Part shown: in pieces, positions 1-12,180 of the stretch
How positions within the stretch are numbered: position 1 is the stretch's first letter
Layout of the letters: each line of letters begins with the position of its first letter
NCBI GenBank assembly: GCA_024803745.1
Contig: JANJXV010000025.1
Location: 20,080,610 to 20,144,609 of the forward strand
Direction: 5' to 3'
Source: Megascapheus bottae
Lineage: Eukaryota > Chordata > Mammalia > Rodentia > Geomyidae
DNA length: 64,000 nucleotides
The notes under the pieces: generated by a model
Database searches by the model: none
Told to the model about the DNA's origin: nothing
The model's input: the letters and a program-made list of their open reading frames with translations, nothing else
Program-made: the position numbers and the translations under genes

Positions 1-150
1 TGGCTGAGTCTCTGTATCTACCTGGGAATCTAAGGCTTAGTGGTGCTCAGGTCTCAGCCTGTAGATGGATAGTGGGAAAGTTGAGCCCAAAGGCTGAGAG
101 CTTTCAGTATTTGCCAGGAAACCTGGAGAACTGGGAAACTGGTTTGACCA

Positions 151-398
151 CTTTTCTTCATTCTAATTTTCTCTCTCTCTTACCTTCTTTCCCTTACTTT
201 CTTCTTCCCTCTCTTACCTTCTGCCTCCTCTTCCTTCTCCTCTCTTCCGAATCCTCACCTCTCCCCCATTTCCCTCCCTCACTCCTTTCTTTCTTTCCCT
301 TCGTTCTTCTCACTCTCTCTCCTTCTTGCCTTTCCCCCTTCCTCCTTCCCTACCTCTCTCCATCACTTTCTCTCTCCCTCCACCTCTCTCCCTTTAGA
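151..398. repeat. Polypyrimidine (CT/TTCC-rich) tract
   Basis: About 250 bp almost entirely C and T on the + strand, with few purine interruptions. The open frame across it is a low-complexity artefact. Confidence 0.9.
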
Positions 399-1569
399 GA
401 GCCCCTGATCTGGGCTGAGCATAGCACAGCCAAGACCCACCCTGTGTCTGAAGAACCCTTGAAGTGGCTGCAAACCCTCTCCCTCCACATTCAAATGTGT
501 ATTGATCTCCCAAATGGGAAACAGGCAACCAAAATAAATGATATAAATAGAGTGAATCCGGATGGAGCCTGTGCATAGAAGGAAGGGGGACTGGCGCCAT
601 GGGTGTTTGCTGCTGGGATGAAATATGTACACTTCAGAGAGAGGCAAATAAACATCAGCTCGTCCCTGAGAAGCTAGAATTATTGAGGAGTGAATGTGGG
701 TCTCCTTGAACAGAATGGCACCCTGGCTGCTGAGTCTTGGAAGGGAAGATGTGTATCATTAGTGGCTGCCCACTGTTCTCCATGAGGAGACACCATGGGT
801 GCCCTGGAGGAGGAGAAAGGGGAGACCACACATGGGGCCATGGGTGTGTTTTCCACTAGAGCCATTTAAACGAGTTGCAACGTGTCTGGATGCTCTAGGT
901 TCTCCTCTGTGCCTGAGCACAGACCTCTTCTTGTCCTGTTTCCCAGGGTGGACCTAGCCCCCCACCCATAGATTTGGGGGGTGTAGACAGGTGGAGCCTG
1001 TCTGTCCTCACTTCCTCCCTCTGGGAATAAGCCCAGGAGTATATCCGCACGACCCAGCATCACATGGCTGGCTTCTCTTACCAGTGCTACCTTAGTTTTC
1101 TCCAGTGACTTAGTTGCCAGTTTAAGCCATTTGGGATCTGTGACATAAATCATGGATTTATGGCTTCTCTTAAAAAACAAAATCAGTTGGTCAGGTGACT
1201 CTGGGCTAACATTGCCATGTGGCCAGAACTGGCCAGCGCTGGACAGTGAGCTTTGCAATTTGTTGGGCCCCCAATTTAAAGATGGAAGACTTAAAATATT
1301 AACCCAGATTTCCAACTTCCCTTGAAAAAAATTGTGGATCAGAAGACATTGGGCCATTTCCGGGTGGCAGAACATGTGGTCCAGGTTACTGTCAAAGGAG
1401 GCAAGATAGAACCAGGGAGGTGGAGGGTGAGGTGTGGGCAGAGAAAGAGGGGTGGAGACCAGGGAATGTGTTCAGAAAACTTCTGTAGCCTCCTGTGGTA
1501 AGCAAATTATTTCAAGGTAGGACAAAGGGGTGGATAGGAGGAAGAATCACAGGAAGTCAGGGCAAGATA

Positions 1570-1735
1570 GCACACTGGGGGCCCTGTAGGTCATGAAAAG
1601 GGCTTTGTACTGAGTTCTGAGGTACTGGGGAGCCCAGGGACTCCTGGCAGGGGAGAGCAGTGATAATGTTGTGCTCACAAGGCCACTATGAAGAGAGAAC
1701 AGAGGTCAGATGAAGTAGAAGAAGCGGGGGCACGG
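1570..1735 (-). mobile_element. L2-like ancient LINE fragment
   Basis: GCCCTGTAGGTCATGAAAAG, then GGCTTTGTACTGAGTTCTGA and GGGGAGAGCAGTGATAATGT follow the order of antisense L2 sequence. Confidence 0.4.
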
Positions 1736-2309
1736 AATGGGCAGGTACCATACAAGTCAGCGGCCTGCTCCACTCAGAGCCAGGTGCTTCTCGTCTAGAG
1801 CAAAACTGAGTACCTTTTGATCCGCGAAATGCTTTTCTGGCACAGTACATAGGATTTCCGACTTTTTCACTAGTAATTACATTAGAACGCCCCAGATACC
1901 CCGGGGTACACTCAGAGAATTAATGGGCCTCTCAGTCTCATTTACTTCTTAGGACCCAGGGTCTCTTTCCATAAATGAGCAAACTCGGTGCCCTGAACAA
2001 GGCCTTAGAGGTACATAAGAGGGATGGCTGTTCTCAAAGGTGAGCCTGAGGTGCATTCCAACCTAGGAGAGGATCTCGGGCCCACTGACTGGGGAGACCA
2101 CGGCCACCAAGGCCAACGACGGTCCACAGGCCCAGGATGATCTTCCATGCAGACAAGGGAACACAATAATTATTTCCACTCAGGGGTTAGAGGTGAACAA
2201 CATGCTATTTATTCATTCACTAAGCAAAAAAAAACTAGCCAACAACAGGCACACCACTGGCCAGACTTTGAATGGCTGCTCTCCTGCTCCCCCTTTTTGC
2301 TGGGTCAGT

Positions 2310-2535
2310 GTCACATGAGGCTTGACCTCAAAGCCTAGGCGCTGTCCCTGAGCTCTTTTATTCAAGGCTAACACTCTGCAACTTTGAGGCACAGATCCAC
2401 GTCTGGTTTTCTGGTGGCTCATTGGTGATAAGAGTCTCAAGGACTTAACCTGCCTGGATTGGCTTCAAACCTCGATCCCCAGATCTCAGCCTCAGCAGCT
2501 AGAATTACAGGTGTGAGCCTCCAGTACCCAGCCCC
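2310..2535 (-). mobile_element. B1-like/Geo-like dimeric SINE
   Basis: Antisense copy. The Geo-like half (CTGTCCCTGAGCTCTTTTAT) comes first, then the B1-like half ending in AGCTAGAATTACAGGTGTGA. No clean target duplication was seen. Confidence 0.7.
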
Positions 2536-2669
2536 ATTGCCTGCTTCTTGACTGAAATGTGGACTATATGCAGATAAAATGCTGAACTCACTCAAGAAGC
2601 CATCTTTCTGGTCCTAAAGAAAGTTGACTACTTCCATTCGCAATGGATGAGGGTGAAAATCAAATGGAG

Positions 2670-2975
2670 ATCCACTGTGTATTATCAAACACCTACTATG
2701 TGCTGGGTGGGTCCTGTTCCAAGTATATAAAAGGCTAAGCAAAAGTAAGCATTGTCTCACTTCTGCTGCTCTTCAAGTGTAGTGGAAGAGATGTTTATTA
2801 AATAGATAATCATACTTGTGTGCAATTATAAATTCTAGGAAGAACTCAGAGAAGAAAACACGAGGTCCCCTACAGATGCATCAAGCTGCTATGAGCTAGT
2901 CTGGGGAGATCAAGGCAGATGTCCCTAGAGTACAGATCCTCAACTGGAATCTCAGTAGATGAGGACAAGAGGGAG
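2670..2975 (-). mobile_element. L2 3'-end fragment, antisense
   Basis: ACACCTACTATGTGCTGGGT is the antisense L2 end. It is followed in order by TTATTAAATAGATAATCATA, AACTCAGAGAAGAAAA and GGGGAGATCAAGGCAG, the expected succession. Confidence 0.55.
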
Positions 2976-3080
2976 GAGAAGGTGGAACAGGATTGCCAGG
3001 TGTGGATCTCCATGTGCTAACATCCAGAAATGGAAGAGAACATTGGAACCAGAGGAAATGAAAATGCCCAGATTTGTGCT

Positions 3081-3175
3081 CTCCCTCTCTGTCTCTCTGT
3101 TTCCGTCTCTCTGTCTCCTTCTCCCCCAACCCTCTCTCTCTCTCTCCTTCCTTCCTTCCCTCCCCTGCTCCCCTG
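3081..3175. repeat. CT-rich simple repeat
   Basis: Runs of TCTC and CTTCC on the + strand. A purine-rich tract (GGAGA type) follows at 3281-3340. Confidence 0.85.
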
Positions 3176-3365
3176 ACAAGTCTAGAGAGTGAACTTTGAG
3201 CCTCACACTTATGAGACAGGTACTCTATCACTTCAGTCTCATTTGGCTTATATCCAAATGCCTTTTCCTTGTTACATACATGAGAGAAGGGGAGAGATGG
3301 GGAGGAGAGGGGAAGGGAGGAGAAGAGTGAGATGTACTTCTTTCTCTTTCTTCTAAGGACACAGA

Positions 3366-3500
3366 TCTCTTAAGGGCCCCACCTTTGTGAGTTCATCTCC
3401 CAAAGATCCCACCACCAAATACTGTGATTCTGCAGATATGAGATCCCATGTATGAACTTGGGAGAGGTGGAGGCAGACATCCCATCCATCACACTCATGA
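3366..3500 (-). mobile_element. MaLR (MLT1/MST-type) LTR fragment, antisense
   Basis: CTCCCAAAGATCCCACCACC, then AAATACTGTGATTCTGCAGA and GACATCCCATCCATCACA resemble antisense MaLR LTR sequence. The subfamily cannot be resolved by eye. Confidence 0.45.
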
Positions 3501-5700
3501 TGGATGGAGCTCTGCCCAGTGAGACACAACTCAAAATGTTCATGCACCAACTGGAAGGATTTCAGAATCCTGATGTGGAATGGCAGAAGACAGGCTGCAG
3601 AGACAATAGTCTCTGCAGTTAGAAGTTGGAGTGAGGGATACACCTGGGGACAGCAGCTGAAGTGTGTGTGGGGGGGACTTCTGAGGTAACAACAATGCTC
3701 TTGATTGGGGTGTTGGGTTTGCAGGTGATTTCGAGTTTGTAAAAATTTATCTAAGTGTACATTTGAAATGTACATGCTCTTCTGTATTATGTTCCTATGA
3801 AAAATGGAAATAGAAAAAGGATCATGCATTCATTTTATTCCATAGTCAGCTTTTATTGTAGTCCTATCCAGTTCTAGAAACTCTACTAGGGTCTAGGGAA
3901 AGAAGTGAAGACGGGGAACCATGACCTATGAAGAACCAATTTATTTGTTTCTCTTTCTCTCTCTTCTAGAAAGAGTTCCAAGTGGTAGATAAGATCAGCG
4001 GAAACCTTTCTGTCCGTGGTGATGGTGATTTTAATTAGTTATTGAACTAACTGAGCTTGCTTCAGAGAAACTTTTGCTTGTCTTTACAGCAGAGAGCCAG
4101 AGGTTTTTTGTTTTTTTTAAAAAATAACAAATTGAACCTTGAGCTACAGCCTCCTTCAGATGATTCCTGTTACGATTTCCTCAAACTTATTTTCAAACAA
4201 GAGGAGGGGAAAGTCACATAAAAGAGAGGAGGTGGGAAATCCCCACTTTAGTAATTTGAAAATAAAAACGTTCAAGTACAGAAGAATTTACTGTGTGTCC
4301 CAAGGAATTATCTAGGCTAGGAAAAAATTCTCCATCTGTGTTTGGAGACCTCAGAGTGGGCATGACTGGACCTCCAGGACAGATTATTCCCAACCATTTT
4401 AATAAAGGACAGTTCATGGTTTTCCCTGTGATTTGGTTTTAAAAAAAAACACAGTGGGTCTCATCATTTCATCCATTATAATCCTGTAATTTGCAAAACA
4501 CAGGAGGCATTAAAGCACGGCTGATATCAACTTCCCGTGCCAGGGATGGAAAAGAGAATTAATGAGTTCAATAAAGAAACACAGATGGAGAAGGATGGCA
4601 GAGCCAGCAGCCTGCCAGCAAGGGAACTGTGGGCAGCCCCGTCACACAGCCAAGACTGGTACAGGGAGCCCATCTGCCCGCCTCACCCCCACACCGTCAC
4701 CCACACACTCTCCTCCCCGCCCCCACACCCTCCGCAGAGCCACCTTGGCCATGCTGAGCTCTGACTGGCACGGGAGATGGATCAATAGGTGAGTGAGCCT
4801 TGGTACAACACCATAGGTGCTTAGAACCAGGCAGAAATTGTGTGGCTACAAGGAAGAGTGCAGTATCACCTGCTCATCAGTGAGATTATTGTCTGCTTTG
4901 AAAGGTCAGGCATCCCGAGAAACAAACCCTCAACACATTCCTCTTTGTAACAACCCACTCTCTAGAGCACTAACCAGATCTGGTAAGAACGACTTGAATC
5001 CCTTTTGAAGGCCCCCAAAGTGGCTATTAAACTAATGGATAAAGAAACTGGGGCTCCCAGCGTGTCCAGGCTCCCTGAGCAGGGTCAAGTCCTGATGGGT
5101 GACATTCCAACACATCCAGCAGCGGTGGCTGCCTGCCTCACCCACAGAGTCACCAGACAGAGCCTCGGGGAGATATTTCCAGTGGTGAGGTCATGAATGC
5201 ATATTAAAACTCATAAGGGAAAAGGAACATCGCTAGTTATCTATCACAGATAGATGAGGTGAATGTCTTCAAAATAATGCAATTTTTAAAGAGAGTGGTA
5301 TGAAGTAAATAGTCATGAAGTGGTATTTGGTGAAAGCAATAGAATGTCTTCTGAGGACTAGAACAGTCATTGCTGCCTGGGACTCGGGCTGCTGAGTCAC
5401 AGAGAGAGGCATCATTAGGGTGGGTGTGCTGTGAGGCTGGAGGGAGAACTCCCCTGGGACCAGACACCATGAATCTCCGGGGGGTAGTTTAGCATAGATG
5501 CTGATATCCAAGTTCATGCTAGAGGACTTACAGCAAGGGGGCGCTAGGGGGCACTGGCTCAGAGGTGAAGTCACCTGAAACAGGCTGGGGGCTGCTGACC
5601 TTGACTAGTGGCAAAAGACAAGGCAGATGTCCCATGGCAGGATCCATTCCCAGTGTGGAGAGAGATAGCCTTGGGTGCCTTTGCCCTTGACAAATCATCA
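3500..5700. other. Unique intergenic stretch
   Basis: Nothing recognised apart from short A/T runs. A CA/CCCAC-rich patch lies at 4680-4740. No gene evidence. Confidence 0.6.
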
Positions 5701-5810
5701 CCTGAAGACACACGGGAAGGAGAGGAGGAAATGTGCAAGGGAGGAGAGAGAGTCAAGCCACAGAGAAAGGAAGATCAGAAAGGTGGAGGATGGTGGGAGG
5801 AAGTGTGAGA

Positions 5811-6009
5811 GTAGAGAAAAAGGAATGAGAGAGGGAATTGAGAAGGAAGGAAAGAAGGAAGGAAGAAGAAGAAGAGGAGGAGGAAATGGGGCGGAGGAAG
5901 AAAAGAAAGAAGAAAGGAAAGGGAGGAACGGAGGAAAGAAGGAAGAAAAGAGGAAAGAAGCAAAAGGAAAGAGGGAAGAGGGAGGGAGGGGGAAGGGAAG
6001 GGAAAGGAG
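5811..6009. repeat. Polypurine (GGAA/GAAG) tract
   Basis: About 200 bp of nearly uninterrupted A and G on the + strand, within a purine-rich zone starting near 5700. Confidence 0.9.
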
Positions 6010-6504
6010 CCTTAGGAGTGGCCAGCTGCCTACTGCCAATAAATTTTGTCTCTCCTCAACTCTGGTCCCCAGCAGCACCTCTGAGACTAGCTTGATAGCC
6101 CTTACATCTTCAATGCTCTCTAATTTTCTTTTTGATATTTTAATTTATTGCATTTTCACCAGGACCTTGTTCCCTTTAAGGCATTGTAATTAATGGGCCC
6201 ATCTAATTTCCTATGAGACAGTGTTCTTAATTGCCATAATTCTCACTTATGTCTTTTAGGCATCCCTGCTGGGTTTGATTCATTTGCATTTGTATTTCGT
6301 TGCTCTTCAATTATGAATTCCTTGTCAATATGGGAAGACAGTTTTCTGTCCGTCCGCCATGGTGCTGCGTGGGATACAAGCTTTGGGGCTCTATCTTTAA
6401 ATATCTCATTTATTATTGAAAATCCTCTCTCTCAGTCTTGAGAACTTTTGTAAGAAGGATGGGCTTCTTCCCCCGCCCCCTGCTTTTTGAGCATAAACAA
6501 TGTG

Positions 6505-6800
6505 AGGCTGAATGTAGGGACCCAAGCCTGTAATCCTAGCTATTTAGGAGACAGAGAGCAGGCGGTTCCTAGTTCAAGATCAGTGTCAGCTAAGAGACCC
6601 TCATCTCAAATAAACTAGATAGGGTGGAACCTTCGGTAGTTTCAGCTTCGTAGGGGGCACAGACAGGAGAATCAAAGTCTGAGATCAGACCAAACAACAA
6701 CTCAAAGACTATCTGAAAAGTAACTAAAAATGCAAAGAAAAAAGAAAACAACAAAAACAAAAAAGGTGGGTGAGGTGGTTCAAATGAACTTACTTGCCTA
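6505..6800 (+). mobile_element. Degenerate B1-like SINE with A-rich tail
   Basis: AAGCCTGTAATCCTAGCTAT and the diverged sequence after it match the left half of the local B1-like SINE. An A-rich stretch follows at about 6715-6765, and a further ID-like piece (TACTTGCCTAG) lies downstream. Confidence 0.5.
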
Positions 6801-7207
6801 GTAAGTTCAGGGCCCTAAATTCACATTCCTGTGTTCTAATAATTATTTTCATGGATAGATTTCCAAGTCTTGTTTTCCTTTTTTTTTTTTTTTTTAACAA
6901 TCAGGATTTATAGCAGAAGAGCTGGGTGACAGGGAAGCACAGACATACTTCCTCTTTTACGCAGGAAGCTCTTGGGGGCGCTGTGTGTCCTTGGCTGGAT
7001 GGACCTGTCCTTCCCCAATCCTTGACCCCACTAACCACGGAACTCGCAGTTGTCCCTTTTGCTGTCATTTTCAGACTGAGAGTGTCGTGTCAGCGGTGGA
7101 CTCAGTTCTTGGTCATGTGTGTTTTCCCAGGATGCATATCCATGTATTTCCAAATCTTCTTAAGCTTCTTGTATCTGGTATCACAAAGTTAGTGAGACTC
7201 TGCATCC

Positions 7208-7400
7208 ACAAACAGGCTGGGCCAGATAGCGTAAGCCTATAATCTCAGTCATGCAAGGAGCCTAGGGTAACATGAGAGGGTAACCTGATCCAGGCAAGCT
7301 GAGCACATACACAGATCTTACATGAAAAGGAATTAGGGTTGTGGGTGGTGTGGCACAAGTGGTAGAATACCTGCATAGAAAGTGCAATCCCCACCCAGAT
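7208..7400 (+). mobile_element. Degenerate SINE
   Basis: AAGCCTATAATCTCAGTCAT is a worn B1-like left half. GGCACAAGTGGTAGAATACC at about 7351-7370 is a right-monomer or ID-type A-box region. Confidence 0.5.
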
Positions 7401-8168
7401 GCTAAGCTTACCACAACTGTCGTCTTTTGTTCCAAAAGCTGGCCACTGCCCTCAGGACAGTGTGTAGGCTCCTTGGCACCTTACTGCCTCACTTCTATGA
7501 CTTACAGGCTGCCCTTTCCGACAGCCTCACCCCACCTCGCTGTGCCAGGGTTCATCACCACTCTGAAGTCCCTGCTGTGGTACTGAGACCCAACCCAGCA
7601 CTCTCTGTACACGGGACCCGTGCTGTACCACAGAGCCACAGTCCTGGCTTCTGTTCCCATGCTGACCCTTCTGTGTACAAAGCTCCGTGGGTTTTGTGTT
7701 GTTTTTTTCTACCATCTGCACTTTGCACTGGGCTTCAAAGATTTCTCCTGCTCAGGAACGATGCATGCCCCCTAAACTGACGCTTATCTGCAAATGAGTT
7801 TAAAGAGAACAGAATTGTGCAGGGCCCAAGCTGGGCTCAGCCTGGAAAAAACAAAACAAAACAAAAAAACACATTTCTCAAGGTCCTGAGCAAAAGGAAT
7901 TTATCCAATTTAATTTCAGGTAGGTCTATAAAATTAATAAGTATTCTGACTGAAAAGCATAATTAAAGCAACAGTGAATGTAAATGAGGAAGAAAAGAAC
8001 TAGGCTAACATGTCACGATTGTTTTTTTCCCCTTGCAACCAAATGGCCCATACCAAGAGAACAAATTATTAATGCAATCCTATTGGGTGAGACTATTCTG
8101 AGGAACAAATCTGAGGATGCATACTCATCTTGGGAACACCAGAGGAAGCAGCAGGGTTATCTGAATCA

Positions 8169-8386
8169 AGACCAGTCCTGGGCCTGGGCTCTGTCCCTGG
8201 GTCTCTTTGTGCTCAAAGATAACAATCTACCACTTGAGCCAGAGCAGCACTTCTGGCTTTTTCTAAGCTGTTTATTGGAGATTCTCATGGATTGTCCTGC
8301 TCAGGACTGGCTTTGAGCTGCAATCCTCAGATCTAGGCTTCCTGAGTAGTTAGATTTATAGGCATAAGCCACCAATGTCCCAGCTT
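8169..8386 (-). mobile_element. B1-like/Geo-like dimeric SINE
   Basis: Antisense copy: CTACCACTTGAGCCAGAGCA in the right half, and GAGTAGTTAGATTTATAGGC in the left half. Confidence 0.7.
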
Positions 8387-8771
8387 ATTTGATTTTGTTT
8401 AGTTGTAAAACTACACCCTATCACTCCAGATAGTTATGCATGTATGTGTATAACCATGTTTTGTGGTTAGAATCTGTGTCTTCCTCTCGTTGCATTTCTG
8501 GCACATTAAAAAGAGCTTTTACGTCCAATCTGTAAGCACAGGAGATTGCACAGAATGCTGGTCAGCACAGTCTCTCCCCCATCCCCCGGACCCTCCCTCC
8601 CTCACATAGCAGCCACACGTCATAGAAGCTTCAAAGAGGTAGGGGCCATGAAAGGAGCTAAGAGAAACACAACATGTGGGTACGATTTAGACCCTGGAAT
8701 GGAGGATCCAGCTCACATGCTTGAGGATGCTGAGACCTTCAAGCCCACACAGTGTGAGCGGAGAGGAATTC

Positions 8772-9225
8772 TTTTTCAAATTGATTTTTATTGTGTTACC
8801 ACACATTGGTTTATTTCTTATTGTTATTAAAGACGATGTACAGAGGGGTTACAGTTATGCAGGTTAGGTAATGAGTACATTTCTTTTGGTGCGGCGTCAC
8901 CCCTTCCCTCCCTCTCTTCCAGTTTTTCCCTCCCAACCTCACCCAAGAGTTGTAGCATTCACTTTCAACATGGTGTCCGGTGAGCGCCACTGCTGTGTTT
9001 GTTCACTCTTTGTCCCTCCATTTCTGTGCCCTCCCTGATACTCCCGAGGACAGATACACAAACAATCAGAAAGGAAAGAAAATAAAAACAGCAAAAAAGA
9101 AGAAGCATCTTGTTTCTATTTCCTGGAGTTCATTTCGATAAATCTTATTTTGTATGACCAGATGCACCTAGGCATTGTGTCTTGTGTTCCTCTCCTAAGC
9201 ATGCTTTTCTTCAGTTTCACTGGGT
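8772..9225 (-). mobile_element. L1 3'-end fragment (antisense)
   Basis: About 450 bp that recurs at 11735-12180. Read on the minus strand it has a G/A-rich polypurine tract, then TAACTGTAACCCCTCTGTAC and a short A-rich end. This is the usual structure of a 5'-truncated rodent L1 3' UTR. Confidence 0.6.
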
Positions 9226-9248
9226 ATGAATGGAGTTTCCAAAGAGCT

Positions 9249-9320
9249 TGGAGGGAGGGAGAGAGAGAGAGAACCATGGGGAGAGGGGGGATGGAGAAGG
9301 GGAGGGAAGCAGGGGCCAAG
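9249..9320. repeat. GA-rich simple repeat
   Basis: GGGA and (GA)n units with few interruptions. Confidence 0.8.
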
Positions 9321-9429
9321 CCAGGCATGGCTCAGAGATTCATGCACAGGACTTCTTAACATTCCGAGGTGTTTTGGTTTTTTTTAATGTTAACATTGCC
9401 AACTGCACCGCAAATGGTGTGCGTTTTAA

Positions 9430-9700
9430 TTAAATGTGGTCAAATGCCTCCAGTATGCAGGAAATATTGATTGTCAAAGTGACAAGTCAATAATACTTTC
9501 CAGAGCTTATTAATAATGTACGTGCAGCTTATCTGGTTGCTGGAATGAATTAATAAGAGCCTATATTCCCAGATAAACTTAAGGCATACCACGTTTTATT
9601 TATGCATCAGATTTCAATGTTAAAAGAATGACAAGTCATTTCGATAACACTGGCTTTGTTCTTGCTCCAATTTTACGGTGAGAAGAACAAGTAGCAGGAA
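9430..9700. promoter_or_regulatory. Candidate distal regulatory element
   Basis: AT-rich repeat-free segment with two exact TGACAAGTCA copies (9480-9489 and 9629-9638) and several TTAATAA/TTATTAA homeodomain-type words. AGATAA/TTATCT GATA-type sites also occur. It resembles conserved noncoding elements in texture only. Confidence 0.3.
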
Positions 9701-10175
9701 ATCTACCCTCTTCACAGAACATGTCACCATTGATTACAGGTGCAGTATGGGAAGGAAGATCTCCAGAATTCATTCATCTTATAAAACAGAGACGTCGTGA
9801 CCATAGATAACAACATTCCACTTGTTTCTCCTTCCCGTGGCCACCAGCATCCTGCAGCTAAGTGTGTGAGTTCAACTGTTTTAGATACATGTATGAGTGA
9901 CATCACTCAGACACTTATTACGTCATTTATCACAGTATCCTAGAGTGTCACTCGTGTTGGGTCTGGAGTGTCGCTGTGGGCCAGAGCTTGCCTACCATTC
10001 ATAAGCTGTGGATTCATTTCCCAGGGCCACAAAAGTTGGTTGGTAGGTAGATTGGATGGTAGTGATAGATAGATGATACAGGCAGCTTGTGGGTACACAG
10101 AGCTTAAAAGTTACTAAATGTGGCAGAATCATCTCTCTCTTTTTTATTATTACATTTGTTTGTTTGTTTGTTTGT

Positions 10176-10406
10176 TATTGCTGGTCCTGGGACTTAAGTC
10201 TGGGACTGATCTCTGTCCCTGAGCCTCTGTGCTCAAGGCGAGTACTACCACTTGAGCCTCAGTGACTCTTCTGGCTTTTTTTTGTGATTAATTGGAGATA
10301 TGAGTCTCACAGACTTTCTGGTCTGGGCTGGCTTTGAACCGTGAGCCTCCGATCTCAACCTCCTAAATAGCTAGGATTATAGATGTGAGCTACTAGACCC
10401 AGCTAA
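10176..10406 (-). mobile_element. B1-like/Geo-like dimeric SINE
   Basis: Antisense copy preceded by (TTTG)n at about 10152-10175, which is probably its diverged A-rich tail. It contains CTACCACTTGAGCCTCAGTG and AGCTAGGATTATAGATGTGA. Confidence 0.7.
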
Positions 10407-10510
10407 GGATCTTCTCATTTTTTAAGGCTGGATAGTATTCCATTCTGTGCATACATCTACCTATCCATTCTAAGATAGACATTCAGATTGTTGCCCTTTG
10501 AAAATGACCT
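10407..10510 (-). mobile_element. Old L1 fragment (antisense)
   Basis: CTGGATAGTATTCCATTCTG with TACCTATCCATTCTAAGATA matches the common L1 segment at the ORF2/3' UTR boundary read in antisense. The SINE at 10176-10406 abuts it and may have inserted into it. Confidence 0.5.
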
Positions 10511-11573
10511 TTGGATATTCATCCCATGGGTCTTGAGAAGCAATGAAAAGTTTCAAGGAGATAGAGGGTAGGGGTAATCATCTTTAACTTATCAGCATTG
10601 ATGCTCTGATGAGATTGGAGGAGAACGGGAATCCCGGGTTATCTTTCATGTCAAGATGGTGGCTTGGTGTGAGAGGGTCTGGAGGAACAGACAGATAGAA
10701 GGATGCTTAGGAGTTGACAAGACTTGGTGAGGGGTTTGGCTGCGGGCTGGGTGAGCCATGGTTTTAGGTAGCGAGGGCCTAACTTCGTCCTCCTGCCCTT
10801 TGGACGTCCAACGGGGGTCACCACCTGAAAATAGCTGCCGGATTCTTTGTCCCAGGCAGACCTGTCATGGGAACAAGGTCAAAGCAAGCCTTTGCCTTCC
10901 TTGTGGGGAAATCAATGAGACTCACAAACTAGAAGAAACAGCATTGACCCTTCCCACCTTCCTTCCCACACACTGTCCCTATAGAAAAGCACGTGTGGCC
11001 TTTCCCAGTAGCTGAATCACATGGCTGGGAGGAAACAAACCATACTGGTTCTCCAGGGCCTATCTGCCCTGCAGACTCATCGCCTTTTTCCTGGGTCCTG
11101 CCAGAGCCCTGTTTCTGCAAAGCAAGACCTCTGGGGCGTCATTGTCCCAGACCCATGCAGGACTTCCCATCTTTGGCCCTCCAAGATCCCTCAGAGTCCA
11201 GATCTGCATACATTTAAATAGTTAATTCTGTCAATGACAGCTCAATGTCAGCTGAAGATGGAAGGGCACGCCTGCATTTATTCAGTTTACTGTGATTGTG
11301 GGCTTGTTTACCAACACTTAATGAATTCACTGACCACCCCACCAGCTGGTCCTGGGCTCTGACCAGCCCTAGCTTTACCCCAGGTGTTTGTAAAGTGCAT
11401 CCCAGACTCCCAGCAGCTTCTCATCGCTTCTCTCTAGCACAGAGCAAGTACCCACCACATCACATCTCAGCTCCAGTACTCATGTGACATGCCCCCCAAC
11501 CCCGCATTCAATCATCTGACCTCTCTACTTCTTCCTGGAAAAGGATGTCATCTGCCACAATATAGTAGTTCCA

Positions 11574-11730
11574 ACTCCAAGCCAGACTGGCTGGGGTTGA
11601 AATCGCAGCTCTTCCTCTTGTTTGCCTTGTGCCCTTGGCTGCATCCCTTAACCTTTCTGAGTCTGTTCTCATGTCTCTAAATTGAGAGTCATCTCTGTGT
11701 GGTTGCTATGAAAATTAGATTAATGCATTT
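11574..11730 (+). mobile_element. MIR element
   Basis: GGGGTTGAAATCGCAGCTCT, then CTTGTGCCCTTGGCTGCATC, CCTTAACCTTTCTGAGTCTG and ATGAAAATTAGATTAATGC follow the MIR consensus in order. Confidence 0.7.
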
Positions 11731-11734
11731 GATT

Positions 11735-12180
11735 TTGCTTTGGTTATATTACCCTTTTTTATTTCTTTAATTGTCATTACAAAGGTGATGTACAGAGGGG
11801 TTCCAGTTACGGAAGTCGGGTAAAGAGTACATTTCTTTTTGGTTGATGTCAGCATTTCCCTCACTCTCTCACAGTTTTTCCTCCCATCCCCACCCACAGG
11901 TTATATAGTTCATTTTCAACAGTGTCCAGTGATCACCACTGCTGTGGTTTGTTCACCACCATCCGTTTCCGTGCCCCTCCCCTTACCCTCTCAAAGACAG
12001 AGAAATGAACAAACAAGACAGAAAGAAAAGGCAAAAACAGCAGAGGACAAGAAAAACCCTCGTTACCATTTTCTGTAGTTCATTTTGATAAACAGTATTT
12101 TGTATGATGGGGCACAGAGCCATTGTGCCCTTGTGTTCCTCCCCTGAGAGGGTCCTCTCTGGTCTCACTGTGTGGAAAGC
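11735..12180 (-). mobile_element. L1 3'-end fragment (antisense), second copy
   Basis: Homologous along its length to 8772-9225 in the same orientation (shared GATGTACAGAGGGGTT, AGTACATTTCTTTT, CACTGCTGTG, TATTTTGTATGA). The two copies have diverged moderately. Confidence 0.6.

Noticed and set aside
151..578. 168-codon Ser/Leu/Pro-rich frame
   Set aside because: Translation of a polypyrimidine tract.
5675..6193. 172-codon Lys/Glu/Arg-rich frame and its antisense partners
   Set aside because: Translation of a polypurine tract.
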